Below, piece after piece: positions 63,156 through 64,000 of a stretch of DNA of 64,000 nt. Numbering within the stretch: position 1 is the stretch's first letter; every line of letters begins with the position of its first letter. This DNA is from Membranipora membranacea. Lineage: Eukaryota > Bryozoa > Gymnolaemata > Cheilostomatida > Membraniporidae. A program made the translations under genes and the position numbers. The stretch covers positions 38,812,001 to 38,876,000 of the forward strand of contig OU612065.1 of NCBI GenBank assembly GCA_914767715.1, read 5' to 3'. The notes beneath the pieces are model-generated. The model did no database searches and had not been told where the DNA came from. It saw only the letters and a list, made by a program, of their open reading frames with translations.

Positions 63156-63285
63156 AATTAGAACAAGTTTATTCCTTCTGTGGTGTCAGAGAGATATTTG
63201 CAAATGTTTGGTATCTCACGCGCCAGATACCAAATATTTGCAAATATCACTCTGACACCACAGAGGAAATAAACTTGTTCTAATT
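63156..63285. mobile_element. 130-bp hairpin element
   Basis: The arms AATTAGAACAAGTTTATTCC.. and ..GGAAATAAACTTGTTCTAATT mirror each other for about 60 bases with a few mismatches, around a loop near CACGCG. No target duplication is evident. Non-coding. Confidence 0.9.
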
Positions 63286-64000
63286 TTCGATATGCTAAAG
63301 GCATGAATGACGAATTCAGTCATAAACTGAAGTCGGACAGGAGGGGAGGGGACAAATGTCTGGGGAGATCAGACCAAGCAAGTTATGATTTATGGTACAA
63401 TTATAACAATTTAGTCGTTTTTTGCATGGTGCTGTTAAGGATGGTTGAGTTATGAGACATTGAATTATTGTACACTGAATGAATTAGTTGCCGGTCATGA
63501 GCAGTATCAGCCTGCATGCAGTGAGTATAGTCGTTATCTCACTGGGACCACAAACTATAAACATAATAGAACTTTAGTAAGGTCAGTATGGTAAAAAGCA
63601 TGACTAGAACCTATAGATATTTACCCCAGTTTTTTTATAACCTGAAACTTTGGCTAGTAACCTATAACATATATTATAATCTATATAATATAATTATAAG
63701 GAAACTCAAAAAAACCCTCGTATGAATCATTATATCCCTATAAGTTATTAACATATCCAATTGACACTGGCAAACTGCCATGTCTACACTTACCTGGTAT
63801 TGTCCTCAAAAGATCATAAATCTAAATCATTAGGTTCCTAGTGCATGTTAATGGAGATTATTTTCTTAAAATGATAGACATGGCACTGCTGGGCTGCCTT
63901 TAATAATCATAAAAAAGTAAGGTTAGTGTATATTTGATAGCTCAGAATTCAGATAACAGACATTTTTGTGTATCACTCAATAACATCATATATACACTAG
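63286..64000. other. right end of window, no gene seen
   Basis: AT-rich DNA with TATA-type simple stretches near 63660-63700. No coding exon, repeat or RNA that I can support. Confidence 0.5.

Overview
This is nuclear DNA from an animal. Every recognisable protein gene is broken into exons with GT-AG introns, and the gene set (MAGI scaffold, RBM22, COP9 subunit 3, Notch-type glucoside xylosyltransferase, ZNHIT2, PGAP4, an AA15-type LPMO, rhodopsin-like GPCRs) is metazoan. The AT-rich sequence, introns of a few hundred bases, single-exon GPCRs in a tandem array and an LPMO gene suggest a marine invertebrate. A sponge or another early-branching lineage is plausible, but I cannot fix the taxon.

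Layout. 1-16.5 kb (minus): a MAGI-like gene that runs off the left edge; a tRNA-Pro gene sits inside one of its introns. 18.0-21.6 kb (plus): complete RBM22. 22.0-27.9 kb (minus): complete COPS3/CSN3, with a large foldback element in one intron. 28.2-29.9 kb: a divergent promoter interval holding two hairpin elements. 29.9-33.2 kb (plus): complete GXYLT. 33.4-48.5 kb: a tandem array in which the last GXYLT exon and an oppositely oriented rhodopsin-like GPCR gene were duplicated together. It holds two intact GPCR genes, two GPCR relics and two dead GXYLT exon copies, with several hairpin and subterminal-repeat elements. 50.5-55.3 kb (plus): complete ZNHIT2 with a LINE 3' end in intron 1. 55.7-56.8 kb (minus): single-exon PGAP4. 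59.1-62.1 kb (plus): a complete secreted AA15-like LPMO. The rest to 64 kb is non-coding apart from one long hairpin.

Genes alternate head-to-head (MAGI/RBM22, COPS3/GXYLT, PGAP4/LPMO) and tail-to-tail (RBM22/COPS3, GXYLT/GPCR1, ZNHIT2/PGAP4). They are housekeeping and secretory-pathway genes with no shared pathway. I found no bacterial operon, CRISPR array, phage or virus. The most unusual content is the GXYLT-exon/GPCR duplication array, a perfect 52-bp-arm hairpin with a 9-bp target duplication, an in-frame optional exon that would split the first WW domain of MAGI, and a family of foldback elements in introns. Exon boundaries were derived by hand from reading-frame continuity, splice consensus and family alignment from memory; none was checked by transcript data.
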